Below are positions 35,286 through 45,899 of a stretch of DNA of 64,000 bases, piece after piece. This DNA comes from Dermacentor variabilis (Eukaryota > Arthropoda > Arachnida > Ixodida > Ixodidae): assembly GCF_050947875.1 (NCBI RefSeq), contig NC_134573.1, forward strand, positions 46,696,115 to 46,760,114. The letters are read 5' to 3'. Position 1 is the stretch's first letter; each line of letters starts with the position of its first letter. Position numbers and translations under genes: made by a program. The notes under the pieces were generated by a model that made no database searches, was not told the origin of the DNA, and saw nothing but the letters and a program-made list of their open reading frames with translations.

Positions 35286-36453
35286 GTGACGTCAACACTA
35301 GTGTTCCGTTCTTTCGCAGCTTCCGCGACCGTGCCTGACCGTGCTTGTTTCTGCGTGCGTGCCATCGTAATCTGCTTCGATCGACCCTGCATTCCTTTGT
35401 TGGTGCGTCTGCGTGTATGTAGAGTGGTAGTATACGGCCAGCCCTGCAATTCGGCCTGCGCAGTTGCTGTATATGGCCACAGAATGAGACAGGACTACTT
35501 GCCACTAGCAGGCTTTCTAAACGCAGCGCGAAAAGATCGTAGCAACGAAAACAAAGACGGCACGAGTGCGGACTGACTGATGATAACTGGTGTTGGGAGG
35601 CCTTATGAATACACGAACGCGCCCAAACCTGAACTTTGATTTACTGCGAGCTCCTTCGTGTTAGCACGCTGAACGGAAGGTGCATGTTTATCTCCCGCCC
35701 TTGACGCAGGTTTCGTCGCAAAGCGCCGCGAATTTTCTATTTGCACGTGTGTTGTGAAACAGCCTGCATGCAGCTACCATAACGCAGTGCAAATGTAGAG
35801 TTTGCATGTGCTGGAAAGCCGGCGCACGCCAGGACGCTACGCTCCCCCCTTCTCTCGCGCACAGCGAGAAACCGGCCGTCTCACGTAGCTGACAGAATTC
35901 GCTGCCTTTACGACTTCGGTTACGAGTAGTGTCCGGATGGCGCACAGATGAATGTCACTACACATACTGCATGAACCGGGAAGCTTTTCACGCGTTTAAG
36001 CCGTCTTTGTAGATTGCCGACAGCTTTGGACAGCGCACAAATGCCGACGATCGCATCCCCGCTTACGTTCCACGAGGAGGCATGCAGGAACACAACACTA
36101 CAGTTGTTGGACCGGAAACGAGCTCACTAGATCGGCGAAAGATCGGCGAGATCACTAGATCGCTTTGCAAAAAACGTACTCACCAAAGAGCATATTCAAC
36201 AAGAGGAGATCCCAAGACTTCGCTTTCGTTCGCGTCGAAATCACTGCTCGCACCAGCATCGTTTGCTTCTTCGAGAGGCCGGCTCTTCGCAATCGGCTCG
36301 TGCATGTAGGGAGTAACGCCGAACTCCTCAGAAAAGCGCAGTCTCTCTAAATTTTCCATTACCGTCTCAGAAAAACAGCACCAAACTACCTGGCACCGCA
36401 CTTCATGTGTAGCGGCAGCGGTCGGTTCGGACGAACACTAGTGTTGACGTCAC
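35286..36453 (-). other. Unit bounded by inverted copies of a 22-base motif
   Basis: GTGACGTCAACACTAGTGTTC occurs at 35286 and in inverted form at about 36433-36453. Inside it, AACACTAGTGTT is itself a palindrome and TGACGTCA-like DNA overlaps its edge. The pair could be the termini of a DNA element, or two promoter palindromes of one gene. On the minus strand the unit contains a spliced-looking first exon (36184-36359). Confidence 0.4.
36184..36359 (-). CDS. Possible first exon of a P2X7-C-like or transposon-derived gene
   Basis: An ATG at 36359 (minus strand) opens MENLERLRFSEEFGVTPYMH and runs 58 codons, rich in Asp, Glu and Ser, to a good splice donor (TTTG/GTGAGTACG, intron starting at 36183). 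The GVTPYMHEP segment recalls the xPYxFEP motif at the start of P2X7 intracellular-domain-like proteins, which are multicopy in ticks. I found no matching zinc-binding exon downstream (35300-36180), so the gene may be broken or continue with an exon I cannot recognise. Assignment is from memory and weak. Confidence 0.3.
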
Positions 36454-36724
36454 GAGGCGCCCGACCAATCACAGGCGGAAACGAGACGCGCGAGCTAGGC
36501 GTGTCCGCTGCTGCACTTTTCGTCGAAATAAAATATATTTGCGCTTTCTTTGGCTAAATTTCGATACGATATTCGAATTCCGAGGGTTGAAAACCAGTAT
36601 GTATAAATGTTCACTCATTTTTTCTGGAAAACCTTCCAGCCTCCCTTTAAGTAGGTATCTTGTCATTCTTACTACATCTTTTTTTGTTGCCGGTTATGAA
36701 TGCGTTGTTATTTATGGAATATAT

Positions 36725-36725
36725 G

Positions 36726-36782
<57 letters not shown>
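36725..36782. repeat. ATC trinucleotide tail of an RTE LINE
   Basis: About 19 tandem ATC (plus-strand) units directly after the 3' end of the minus-strand RTE element. Simple-sequence 3' tails are usual for RTE elements. It creates long runs of His, Ile or Met in open frames that are not real proteins. Confidence 0.9.
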
Positions 36783-36783
<1 letters not shown>

Positions 36784-36789
36784 GCCTAG

Positions 36790-38928
36790 TTACTCCCACT
36801 GCAGGGCAAAGGCCTCTCCCATACTTCTCCAACTACCCCGGTCATGTACTAATTGTGGCCATGTTGTCCCTGCAAACGTCTTAATGTCATCCGCCCACCT
36901 AACTTTCTGCCACCCCCTGCTACGCATCCCTTCCCTTGAAATCCATTCCGTAACCCTTAATGACCATCGGTTACCTTCCCTCCTCATTACATGTCCTGCC
37001 CATGCCCCCCCCATTTCATTTTCTTGATCTTAACTAGGATGTCAGTAACTCGCCCTTGTTCCCTCACCCAATCTGCTCTTTTCTTATCCCTCAACGTTAC
37101 ACCCATCATTCTTCTTTCCATAGCTCGTTGCGTCGTCCTCAATTTAAGTAGAACCCTTTTCGTAAGCCTCCAGGTTTCTGCCCAGTAGGTGAGTACTGGT
37201 AAGACGCAGCTATTATACACTTTTCTCTTGAGGGATAAAGGCAACCTGCTGTTCATGATCTGATAATGCCTGCCAAACGCACCCCAGCCCATTCTTATTC
37301 TTCTGGTTTTCAGTCTCATGATGCGGATCCGTGGTCACTACCTGCCCTAAGTAGATGTATTCCCTTACCACTTCCAGTGCTTCGCTACCTATCGTAAACT
37401 GCTGTTCTCTTCCGAGACTGTTAAACAATACTTTAGTTTTATGCGGATTAATTTTCAGACCCACCCTTCTGCTTTGCCTCTCCAGGTCAGTGAGCATGCA
37501 TTGCAATTGGTCTCCTGAGTTACTAAGCAAGGCAATATCATCAGCGAATCGCAAGTTGCTAAGGTATTCCCCATCAACTTTTATCCCCAATTCTTCCCAC
37601 TCCAGGCCTCTGAATACCTCCTGTAAACATGCTGTGAATAGCATTGGAGATATCGTATCTCCCTGTCTGACGCCTTTCTTTATAGGGATTTTGTTGCTTT
37701 CTTTGTGGAGGACTACGGTGGCTGTGGAGCCGCTATAGATATCTTCCAGTATCTTTACATATGGCTCATCTACACCCTGATTCCGTAATGCCTCCATGAC
37801 TGCTGAGGTTTCGACTGAATGAAACGCTTTCTCGTAATCAATGAAAGCTATATATAAGGGTTGGTTATATTCTGCACATTTCTCTATCACTTGATTGATA
37901 GTGTGAATATGGTCTATTGTTGAGTAGCCTTTAAGGAATCCTGCCTGGTCCTTTGGTTGACACAAGTCTAAGGTGTTCATGATTCTATTTGCGATTACCT
38001 TAGTAAATACTTTGTAGGCAACGGACAGTAAGCTCATCGGTCTATAATTTTTCAAGTCTTTGGCGTCCCCTTTCTTATGGATTAGGATTATGTTAGCGTT
38101 CTTCCAAGATTCCGGTGCGCTTGAGGTTATGAGGCATTGCGTATACAGGGTGGCCAGTTTCTCTAGAACAATCTGACCACCATCCTTCAACAAATCTGCT
38201 GTTACCTGATCCTCCCCAGCTGCCTTCCCCCTTTGCATAGCTCCTAAGGCTTTCTTTACTTCTTCTGGCGTTACCTGTGGGATTTCGAATTCCTCTAGAC
38301 TATTCTCTCTTCCACTATCGTCGTGGGTGCCACTGGTACTGTATAAATCTCTATAGAACTCCTCAGCCACTTGAACTATCTCATCCATATTAGTAACGAT
38401 ATTGCCGGCTTTGTCTCTTAACGCACACATCTGATTCTTGCCTACTCCTAGTTTCTTCTTCACTGTTTGTAGGCTTCCTCCGTTCCTGAGAGCCTGTTCA
38501 ATTCTATCCATATTATAAATGCTGATGTCCGCTGTCTTACGCTTGTTAATTAACTTAGACAGTTCTGCCAGTTCTATTCTAGCTGTAGGGTTAGAGGCTT
38601 TCATACATTGGCGTTTCTTGATCAGATCTTTCGTCTCCTGCGATAGCTTACTGGTTTCCTGTCTAACGGCGTTACCACCGACTTCTATTTCGCACTCCTT
38701 AATGATACCCATGAGATAGTCGTTCATTGCTTCAACACTAAGGTCCTCTTCCTGAGTTAAAGCCGAATACCTGTTCTTTAGCTTGATCCGGAATTCCTCT
38801 AGTTTCCCTCTTACCGCTAACTCATTGATTGGCTTCTTGTGTACCAGTTTCTTCCGTTCCCTCCTCAAGTCTAGGCTAATTCGAGTTCTTACCATCCTAT
38901 GGTCACTGCAGCGTACCTTGCCGAGCAC
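36790..38928 (-). pseudogene. RTE reverse transcriptase, frameshifted
   Basis: A 571-aa frame (38928-37213) covers the DNA-binding linker and RT: FIDYEKAFHSV (palm motif A), GVRQGDTISPMLF (motif B) and FADDIALLS (catalytic motif C, about 37531-37548). Near 37312 the sense changes frame. The C-terminal part then reads on in 37319-36790 (RMGWGAFGRHYQI, NSCVLPVLTYWAETW, RRSW-type end). In life the protein copies its own RNA at a nicked target. The active-site residues are present, but the frameshift and the upstream stops break the polyprotein. Confidence 0.85.
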
Positions 38929-39147
38929 GTCTACATCTTGTATGATGCCAGGGTTCGCGCAGAGTATGAAGTCGATTTAATTTCTAGTCTCACCATTCGG
39001 GCTCCTCCACGTCCACTTTCGACTAACCCGCTTGCGGAAAAAGGTGTTCATTATCCGCATATTATTCTGTTCTGCAAACTCTACTAATAATTCTCCTCTG
39101 CTATTCCTAGAGCCTATGCCATATTCCCCCACAGACTTGTCTCCAGC

Positions 39148-39771
39148 CTACTTCTTGCCTACCCTGGCATTGAAGTCGCCCATCAGTATAGTGTATTTTG
39201 TTTTGACTTTACCCATCGCCGATTCCACGTCTTCATAAAAGCTTTCGACTTCCTGGTCACCGTGACTGCATGTAGGGGCATAGACTTGCACCACCTTCAA
39301 TTTGTACCTCTTATTAAGTTTCACAACAAGACCTGCCACCCTCTCGTTAATGCTATAGAATTCCTGCATGTTACCAGCTATTTCCTTATTAATCAGGAAT
39401 CCGACTCCTAGTTCTCGCCTCTCCGCTAAGCCCCGGTAACACAGTACATGCCCGCTTTTTAGCACTGTGTATGCTTCTTTTGTCCTCCTAACCTCACTGA
39501 GCCCTATTATATCCCATTTACTACCCTCTAATTCCTCCAATAACACTGCTAGACTCGCCTCACTAGATAGCGTTCTAACGTTAAACGTTGCCAGGTTCAG
39601 ATTCCAATGGCGGCCTGTCCGGAGCCAGGTATTCTTAGCACCCTCTGCAGCGTCACAGATCTGACCGCCGCCGTGGTCAGTTGCTTCGCGGCTGCTGGGG
39701 ACTGAGGGCCGGGGTTTGATTGTTGTATTCATATAGGAGGTTGTGGCCAAGTACTGCACCAGGGTGGCCAA
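39148..39771 (-). pseudogene. RTE endonuclease domain
   Basis: Reads LATFNVRTL, WDIIGLSEVRR (catalytic Glu), VVQVYAPT and MGDFNARVG (catalytic Asp/Asn), the exonuclease-endonuclease-phosphatase fold that nicks target DNA. A stop after GKK (about 39141) separates it from the linker and from the SDH block (SDHRMV, about 38910), which completes the active site. The first ATG-type start is uncertain. Confidence 0.8.
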
Positions 39772-39963
39772 TCCTGCTCTGGTGATAGAGTGCGTTACCG
39801 GTTCTGGTCACCGGGATCAGGCCGCACTCAAGGCCCGTTGGTGCAATTTTCTCAACACACGGTTTTTTATTTGTATTTTCCGGTGGAGAATTGCGCGGCA
39901 CCGGGATTTGAATCACGGTCCTCTTGCACTGGAGACGGATACTCTACCGTCCCCGTAGGAGTT

Positions 39964-40201
39964 AAATTAAAAATTGAATTATGGGGTTTTGCGTGACAAA
40001 ACCACTTTCTGATTATGCGCGCCGTAGTGGAGGTCTCCGAAAATTTCGACCACCTGGGGTTCTTTAACGTGCACCTAATTCTAAGTACACGGGTGTTTTA
40101 GCATTTCGCCCCCATCGAAATGCGGCCGCCGTGGCCGGGGTCCGATCCCGCGACCTCGTGCTCAGCAGTCTAACACCATAACCACTGAGCAACCACGGCG
40201 G
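39964..40201 (-). repeat. Ruka-like SINE in the RTE leader, with target duplication
   Basis: A complete minus-strand copy: tail AAATTAAAAATTGAATTATG, body with GGTTCTTTAACGTGCACC, head with B box and CTCAGTGGTTATGGTG. The flanks GTCCCCGTAGGAGTT (39949-39963) and GTCCCGCAGGAGTT (40202-40215) are a 14-15 bp target duplication with small changes. So it inserted into pre-existing RTE-type sequence. Confidence 0.85.
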
Positions 40202-40215
40202 GTCCCGCAGGAGTT

Positions 40216-40834
40216 GTACGCCTCATTTAACCTATAGTGGTGCCCTATTTGATCAGTCAAGGTGGACCGATCTGAGCTCGGTTATACCGCATGGATGGCA
40301 CTCGGCTAGAGAACCTGGTATTTATGACCTGCACATGTGTGGCCACACATAATTGAGGATATATATTTTTTTTAGGAGGGTTTCCGTACAGTGATAAAAT
40401 GAAGGAAAAGACATTAAAAAGAAAGAAAGAAAAGGGAAAAAAAGGAACATAACATGTGATTTGAACTCGTGATCCTTCAATGTTGCCCGGAAAGGTAGCT
40501 CAGTCGGTTGGTTCGTCAAGCCAACGGTTACTTTCAAGCGCCATAGCTCCTGCTCCGAGCCTCATACTTATGTGGAAAGGGACTGATGTTGTCCGCGACA
40601 GTCGATTGGAAGGCATAAGTGGTTGCAAGGCATAATTTCTTGGAAAAATGGCAGCCAGAGGAGCAGCGTGAACTCGAGCGGCTTTAGAGACTAGGAAAAC
40701 TGCCTTAAGATATTTAGACTTGAGGGGAAGCTTCGTTAACAAACTATAACACGGCAATCAGCACTCGAATACGACGAGAGAAATTATTGAGACGTGGAAA
40801 ATTCCCTTGAAATAAATCATAGTGCTGTGTTGAT
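40216..40834. other. No recognised gene; mixed tRNA-like motifs
   Basis: An A-box-like TAGCTCAGTCGGTTGG (40497) reads on the plus strand, while the nearby B-box-like GAGTTCAAATC (about 40470) reads on the minus strand, so no tRNA can form. Nothing else recognised. Confidence 0.4.
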
Positions 40835-41568
40835 ATCAGTTCCTGGCATCGTCCCTAAATGTCGCTATATCTTCCGCACATTTACTGACTTTAGCCGCAC
40901 TGATGATTTCGCAATTATCAGACGTCCTATGTGATTGTTTTCACGAGTTCGAACTAATAAGTATCGCTAGTGATACTAATACCTTGACAAGTTTCTTAGA
41001 AGATATTGGCAGTAATGTATAAGCCTTTTTATTCCTTTAAAAACGAAAGAAACTCTGAAATTCATTGGATGGCTACGGACCTTTTGCATTTATCACGTCG
41101 TGTGGCCAGATTACCTCGATCGAAACGCTCTGGTTACTCGACAAAACTCATGCAATTCCGCAGCTCTAGAAAGGAACTCTGTTCTAAAATTGTTGCTGCA
41201 AAAGAATTTTATTACAAGGCAACCTTGCCGAAATTAATGCTGGCTAATCCCCATAAGTTTTGGAAAGATATCCTACCACCTAGGTCATCCTCGGACACGT
41301 TAATAATTAACAATGTTGCAGTTTCTGATTCGCAGACAATAGCTTCTTCTTTTAACACCTACTCAGACACCTACTCAGACTTTGTCTTTACGACTGATAA
41401 CTCTGTCACCCCTGTTTTTCGTTCCAAACCGTACCCTCCAGTCGACAATATATCACTGTCTACCTTAGGGTGTACTTAATCCTAAACTTAGACACCATGA
41501 AGTCCTGTGGTCCCGACGGTATCTCACCTGTTTTTCTCGTTCAATAATCTCTTTTGTGCAGCAGATAT
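40835..41568 (+). mobile_element. CR1 LINE, upstream half (split by a gypsy element)
   Basis: Starts within the endonuclease-RT linker (FTDFSRTDDFAIIRR, about 40875) and continues in the 41006-41480 frame (FSYFK-type start, KAKEFYYKATLP, NPHKFWKDILPP), then frame-shifted to a SCGPDGISP block at about 41500-41530. It ends in the CR1 frame at the ATAT (41565-41568) where the gypsy element begins. The missing continuation is found at 53693. The 5' end is truncated. Confidence 0.8.
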
Positions 41569-41715
41569 TCCTACGGAACAGCCGCCACTGTGTGGCTGCA
41601 GTGAGAGGACGAAGACGACGTGCGTGCCGGCTTGATATAGCGTTGCCATTTTGGTCTCCGTGAGCTTACCGGTAAATAAATTGTAAATAGTATTCGACTT
41701 CAGCTTCACGTAACA
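41569..41715 (+). repeat. 5' LTR of the gypsy element
   Basis: Starts TCCTACGGAACAG and ends CACGTAACA. Contains AATAAA (41675-41680) as a polyadenylation signal. Very short for an LTR. The following TTAATTTGGTGGAGGTGG (41716-41733) is where the primer-binding site should lie; TGGTGGAGG could pair with a tRNA 3' end, which I could not identify. Confidence 0.85.
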
Positions 41716-41751
41716 TTAATTTGGTGGAGGTGGACGTTCCCCGTACCCGTC

Positions 41752-41878
41752 ATGGAGCTTCGCAGCGGTCGCAACGGCGACAATGCAACTTCGGCTCCTG
41801 CTGGCGGCACTTCATCTGCGCAAGCGTCTCCGCCTGCAGCCCCGACCTACGTCGCCGTTTCCCCACCTCAGGATCCTG
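41752..41878 (+). pseudogene. Gypsy gag, 5' piece
   Basis: The gag start codon at 41752 begins MELRSGRNGD and a Pro/Ala/Ser-rich leader. The frame is cut after the first base of a codon at 41878, where Harbinger inserted. It resumes in phase at 48919. The open frame that runs on past 41878 to 42108 is read-through into the Harbinger end and is not gag. Confidence 0.85.
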
Positions 41879-42112
41879 GGGCGCGATTTTGTAGAAATTC
41901 TATTACTTTTTCCATGCCTTTTGCCGCCATCACTGCGCAGCCATTGGTCGAAAATGACCGGGCCGCGCCCATTTTGTCTGTCAATCACGCGACGTCAGGA
42001 ACCCGCAAAAAGTGTAATCGTCATCGTGACGTTGACGCACTGATTATGCGGAGCAAAAGGCACGGATTTTTGGCGCGGCCAGAGGCAGGGTCGTTTCCGA
42101 AGGCATAAAAAA

Positions 42113-43893
42113 ATGGCCGCCCCTCTGATCGCTATGGCCGTGGCTCTTCGCCGTCGCCGACGTGAACAGGGAGAGCCAGACGACGCGTTTGACATGCCGG
42201 ATGACCATTTTCGACGGCGTTTTCGCCTCTCGAAGGGAACGGTGCGGTTGTTGTGCGAGGAACTGGCGGGGGAACTCGAAGCTGAGCGAGCGACGGGACT
42301 GTCGGTGGAGCGGAAAGTGTTGTGTGCGCTGCGCTTCTTTGCTACCGGGAGCTTCCAAGCGTCCGTCGGGAGCGAGGAGACGATCCGTGTGTCGCAGTCG
42401 ACGGTGAGCGAGTGCGTGCGACGTGTGGCAGAGGCTGTCGTGAACGCAGGGGCCCGCAACAAGTGGGTCCATTTTCCAAAGACAGCCGAGGAAAAGGCAG
42501 CCGTGAAGGAGGGTTTCCTTCGCCACGGCATTATCCCCGGCGTCATCGGATGCGTAGACGGCAGCCTCATAGCCATAATCGCACCCAAGGGTGAGCGCAA
42601 GGCTGTGTTCATGTGCCGCAAGGGATACTACGCCCTCAACTGCATGTTCGTAAGTAAAACTCACGTTTTCTGCGATCCTTCTTGAAAGTTACGTTGCTCT
42701 CGCCAACGGGCACTTTCTCTGGTTTACGTTTTACCTCAGATCTGCGACGCGGACATGAAAATGTTGGCCTTGGACCCTCTGCGACCGGGGTCGGACCACG
42801 ACGCTTTCGTCTGGCGGACGACATGGTTGCGCCGGCGGTTCCAAGCGGGGCGCATCGTGAATGCCGGGGAATACCTCCTCGGTGAGAAAAAAACATTTTT
42901 TTTTGGCGCAGTCACGCTTCAGCAGCGCAGAACGCCGTGTCCGCTCCAACCCAAACTTTTAACCAAACCACAAGAACACGAGTAAGTCCGGAGTAAAAAA
43001 AGAAAATTGATACATTGACTGCCACCATTGGCAATGTTCGAAGTGTTAAGTTACAAGCACATTATGTGTCTGCGAGGAGCTGACGAAAGCAACACGTATT
43101 AGTGCTTACTGCACCTAGTGACTGCCAGAAGCAGAAGAAATGAACACACATTACTGCTACTACTGTCATTGATAGCACCAACAAGTGTTGATTTCTTGTT
43201 TGTGGCAGGCACCGAGTAGTGCACTTGTAAATTGGTTAAGTGTTTGTGTCGGTTATGGACATGCTCAACTCATGCTTTTACTTGGGACTTGCAACCCTGA
43301 AGTCTACCTTTGTTGAATGATGCTGTAGCTTTCCTCAGTTGACAACTTGCCGCTCGTCAGCGGAGTACTCAATGCACTATTTCCATCTTTGTGCAGGTGA
43401 CAGTGGCTACCCCTTGGAGCCGTGGCTCCTGACCCCGGTTCCTGGCCATCCTCCAGTGCACACAGCCGAGGGGCAGTACAACACAGCACATGCCGCCATG
43501 CGTTCCGTAGTGGAGAGGTGCACTGGGCTCTTAAAGAGCCGTTTCCGCTGTCTTCAGCGATATCGCACCCTCCTCTACGAGCCGGAACGTGCAGCCAACA
43601 TTGTCGCGGCATGTGCTGTGTTGCACAACCTTCGCCTTTCTGAAGGCGACGAATCAGGCGATGACAGCGATGACGACAGCAGCAGCGCCAGTAGTAGCGA
43701 GCTTGACAATAACGGCGACCCCATGCCACACAGTCTGCCCCGAAACACGGGCTCCAGAATGCACTACTTGAGAGGGCGGGCTGTTCGCGACAATGTCATT
43801 GGCATGTTTGGCACAGCCCGTGCGCAGCACATGCGTTATCTGAGGAGTGTGCGGCGGCAGCTGCGACGTCAACAGCAGCGTCGGCATCGCTAG
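42113..43893 (+). CDS. Harbinger DDE nuclease (transposase), three exons
   Basis: Exons by my reading: 42113-42649, 42740-42881 and 43397-43893, giving 391 aa. Splice sites are GTAAGT and ACCTCAG, then GTGAGA and TTTGTGCAG, and the phases agree. Catalytic residues are D149 (GCVDGS), D200 (PGSDHDAFVW) and E266 (VVERCTGLLKSRF), the Harbinger DDE triad with its usual flanking motifs, including DSGYPL and the HAAMRSVVER helix. The N-terminus has an Arg-rich stretch and a helix-turn-helix-like segment (LSKGTVRLLCEEL; VSQSTVSECVRRV). The tail is acidic and Ser-rich, then basic (RRQLRRQQQRRHR), possibly a nuclear signal. It cuts and joins DNA at the terminal repeats with the Myb-like partner. Every key residue is present. 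The start was chosen as the first ATG in frame after the terminal repeat region. Confidence 0.88.
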
Positions 43894-44029
43894 GTGCATG
43901 CACACAGTTTTAAGTAATTGCATTGTGCATTTCATGCTGTGAAATTGCAGATACATTTCCCGTGCTAAGTTGTAGTTGATGTCTGCGTAATGCAAAGCAT
44001 TCATGATTTGTTGAGAAATGTAAAACTTG

Positions 44030-44262
44030 TTAAAAAAATTAAATTATGGGGTTTTACATGCCAAAACCACTTTGATTATGAGGCACGCCTAAGTGGAGGG
44101 CTCCGGAAATTTCGACCACCTGGGGTTCTTTGACGTGCACGTAAATCTAAGTACATGGGTGTTTTCGCATTTCGCCCCCATCGAAATGCGGCCGCCGTGG
44201 CCGGGATTCGATCCCTCGTGCTCAGCAGCCTAACACCATAGCCACTGAATAACCACGGTGGG
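44030..44262 (-). repeat. Ruka-like SINE inside Harbinger
   Basis: Full-length minus-strand copy: tail AAATTAAATTATGGGG, body CCACCTGGGGTTCTTTGACG, head with CCGGGATTCGATCC and GTGGCTATGGTGTTAGGCTG. It lies between the two Harbinger genes, so it does not break either. No clean target duplication was found by eye. Confidence 0.85.
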
Positions 44263-44489
44263 TATATAAAAGTTGTGTAGTGAAGGGTTATGTAAAGCCT
44301 GCATTTATATTAAGTAAAACAGTATCATTAGTGTTGACATATGAGACTGAAAGCAAGCTAAAAATAAGTGCATATTCAAAGTGTCTGCCACAATTTGCTT
44401 GTTGCTGCTGTCGTCACCTAGATGCATGTAGCCTGATTCTTACGCGTATCCGCTTACGCATTGATGGACATAAGCGCCTGTCTCCTCGC

Positions 44490-44690
44490 TTTCTACTAGC
44501 ACAGAGAAGCTCACAGAAGCCAAGATGTGCAGTGCACGTCACACGTACCTTCCGCTCCATGGAACGTGCTGTTGCACGCGCAGCTTCTAGGTCCTCCACC
44601 ATTTTGTCTCGCAACAACGGCAAAGTTCCTTTCGAGTGACGAAAATGCCGTCCAACTGGTCATCCGACATGTCAAACGCTGTGGCTCCCG
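44490..44690 (-). pseudogene. Fragment of a second Harbinger nuclease
   Basis: On the minus strand it reads SKGTLPLLRDKMVEDLEAAR then ATARSMERKV, matching residues 40-69 of the intact nuclease (SKGTVRLLCEELAGELEAER and ATGLSVERKV). The block before it (MSDDQ-type, in another frame) matches DMPDDHF. It is diverged and frameshifted, so it is older than the surrounding element. Confidence 0.65.
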
Positions 44691-44699
44691 CGAGCAGTT

Positions 44700-45899
44700 G
44701 ATAGATTTCAACAAAGTGACCTCACTTGTATATAGCAGAACTCAGCAATGTTATACAGTAATATTTGTACAGTGCAAGCTAGCACTAGAAATGTGGTCGC
44801 GATGTGTAAATAAAAGTACTAGAGGAAAACTGCACCTTTCTGTATTTCAGCTTTCAACATACACTTGTTTATGTACACATCACATGCAACAGTCTCTACA
44901 TTGAAGAAGTGTGAGTACAACATATCAACATCTGCAACATGCAACATATGCAACATATCACAGACACGTTGGAATAAATATTGGATCACATTGTTCTTGC
45001 ATCACAATATATCACAGGTAACGACATGCATCGTTTAAGAAAACTGTTGTACACTGCACAAGTACACAGTAATAACAACTGGCTTAAACTGCACCAGAAA
45101 CAGAAATGAGCAGGTGCTTAAATCACACGCCAACCGAATATTTATCACAGCGAAATGTATAGGTACATCAGTACATGTGAAAGGAACATGCTGTTGTGGC
45201 GCTCTGAAACTGAAAGAGCCATAGCACCATACTTTTGATATTCAGTAAGACAAACTGCATAAATATTACACACAAATTGCACCACAAGGGCTAAAATACA
45301 ATGTATCACAACCTGAAAGATTACTGAATGACAACAAAATGTTTGATAGTGAGACAGATGTGCAAGAAAAGAGACATTCCAGCTCAGTAGGTAGTGACAC
45401 AAACAAATATGCAACAAACAAAAAATAAACATTACAAATGAAAAGAAGGAGCATAGGCAAGGAATTTTCATAACTTTTTTTTTCTTTTTTGCTGTGTATA
45501 TTGGCAGGTTGCTTTCGACATTGTAGTAAGGCCTGAAACTTTCACCATTCGATGACAAGGATTAAATTGTAGAACAATTGCAGTGTGGCGTCATGCTTAA
45601 ATTGACATGACAATAACTAGGCACCTCACAATTGCAGTGCCACAGTCGGAATGCCCGCACACACCAGGCCTACAGGCACTTTTGCAGGTGAGCCTGATGG
45701 TGTGCACGCTCTTATGGCTGAAGTAAACCTTGAAGAAAAAATTCATGCTGCAATGGCTATGCTACTTATGGTTGCATGAAAGGGTGACTTCAGCAATTAT
45801 TTATTTGCAAACTAGCAATATTTTCCCTTCATATCATTAATACATCAGCAAATTTTAAGATAAGTTACAAATTCCTTGCCTATGCTACCTTTGCATCCT
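44700..45899. other. Harbinger interior without genes
   Basis: AT-rich sequence with a few TGCAACATA repeats (about 44925-44955) and AATAAA motifs. It probably contains the 3' ends of the two convergent transcripts. No frame with motifs. Confidence 0.4.

Larger units (their letters stand above)
36725..39963 (-). mobile_element. Nearly complete RTE LINE, minus strand
   Basis: Order on the minus strand: tRNA-like leader (about 39960-39880), apurinic-type endonuclease (39771-39148), linker, reverse transcriptase (38928 to about 36790), ATC tail (36782-36725). The coding region has only two stops (about 39141 and 38981) and one frameshift (about 37312), so this copy died recently. It matches the older plus-strand copy at 7440-9595. 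A Ruka-like SINE sits in its leader, with a target duplication. Confidence 0.85.

Noticed and set aside
36539..37027. Open frames with long poly-His, poly-Ile or poly-Met runs
   Set aside because: They arise from the ATC tail of the RTE LINE and from antisense reading of its coding region.
40440..40520. tRNA gene
   Set aside because: A-box-like and B-box-like motifs lie on opposite strands and no cloverleaf can be drawn.
41995..42664. Long minus-strand frames opposite the Harbinger nuclease exon 1
   Set aside because: Antisense shadows of a GC-rich coding exon. The plus-strand frame has the DDE motifs.
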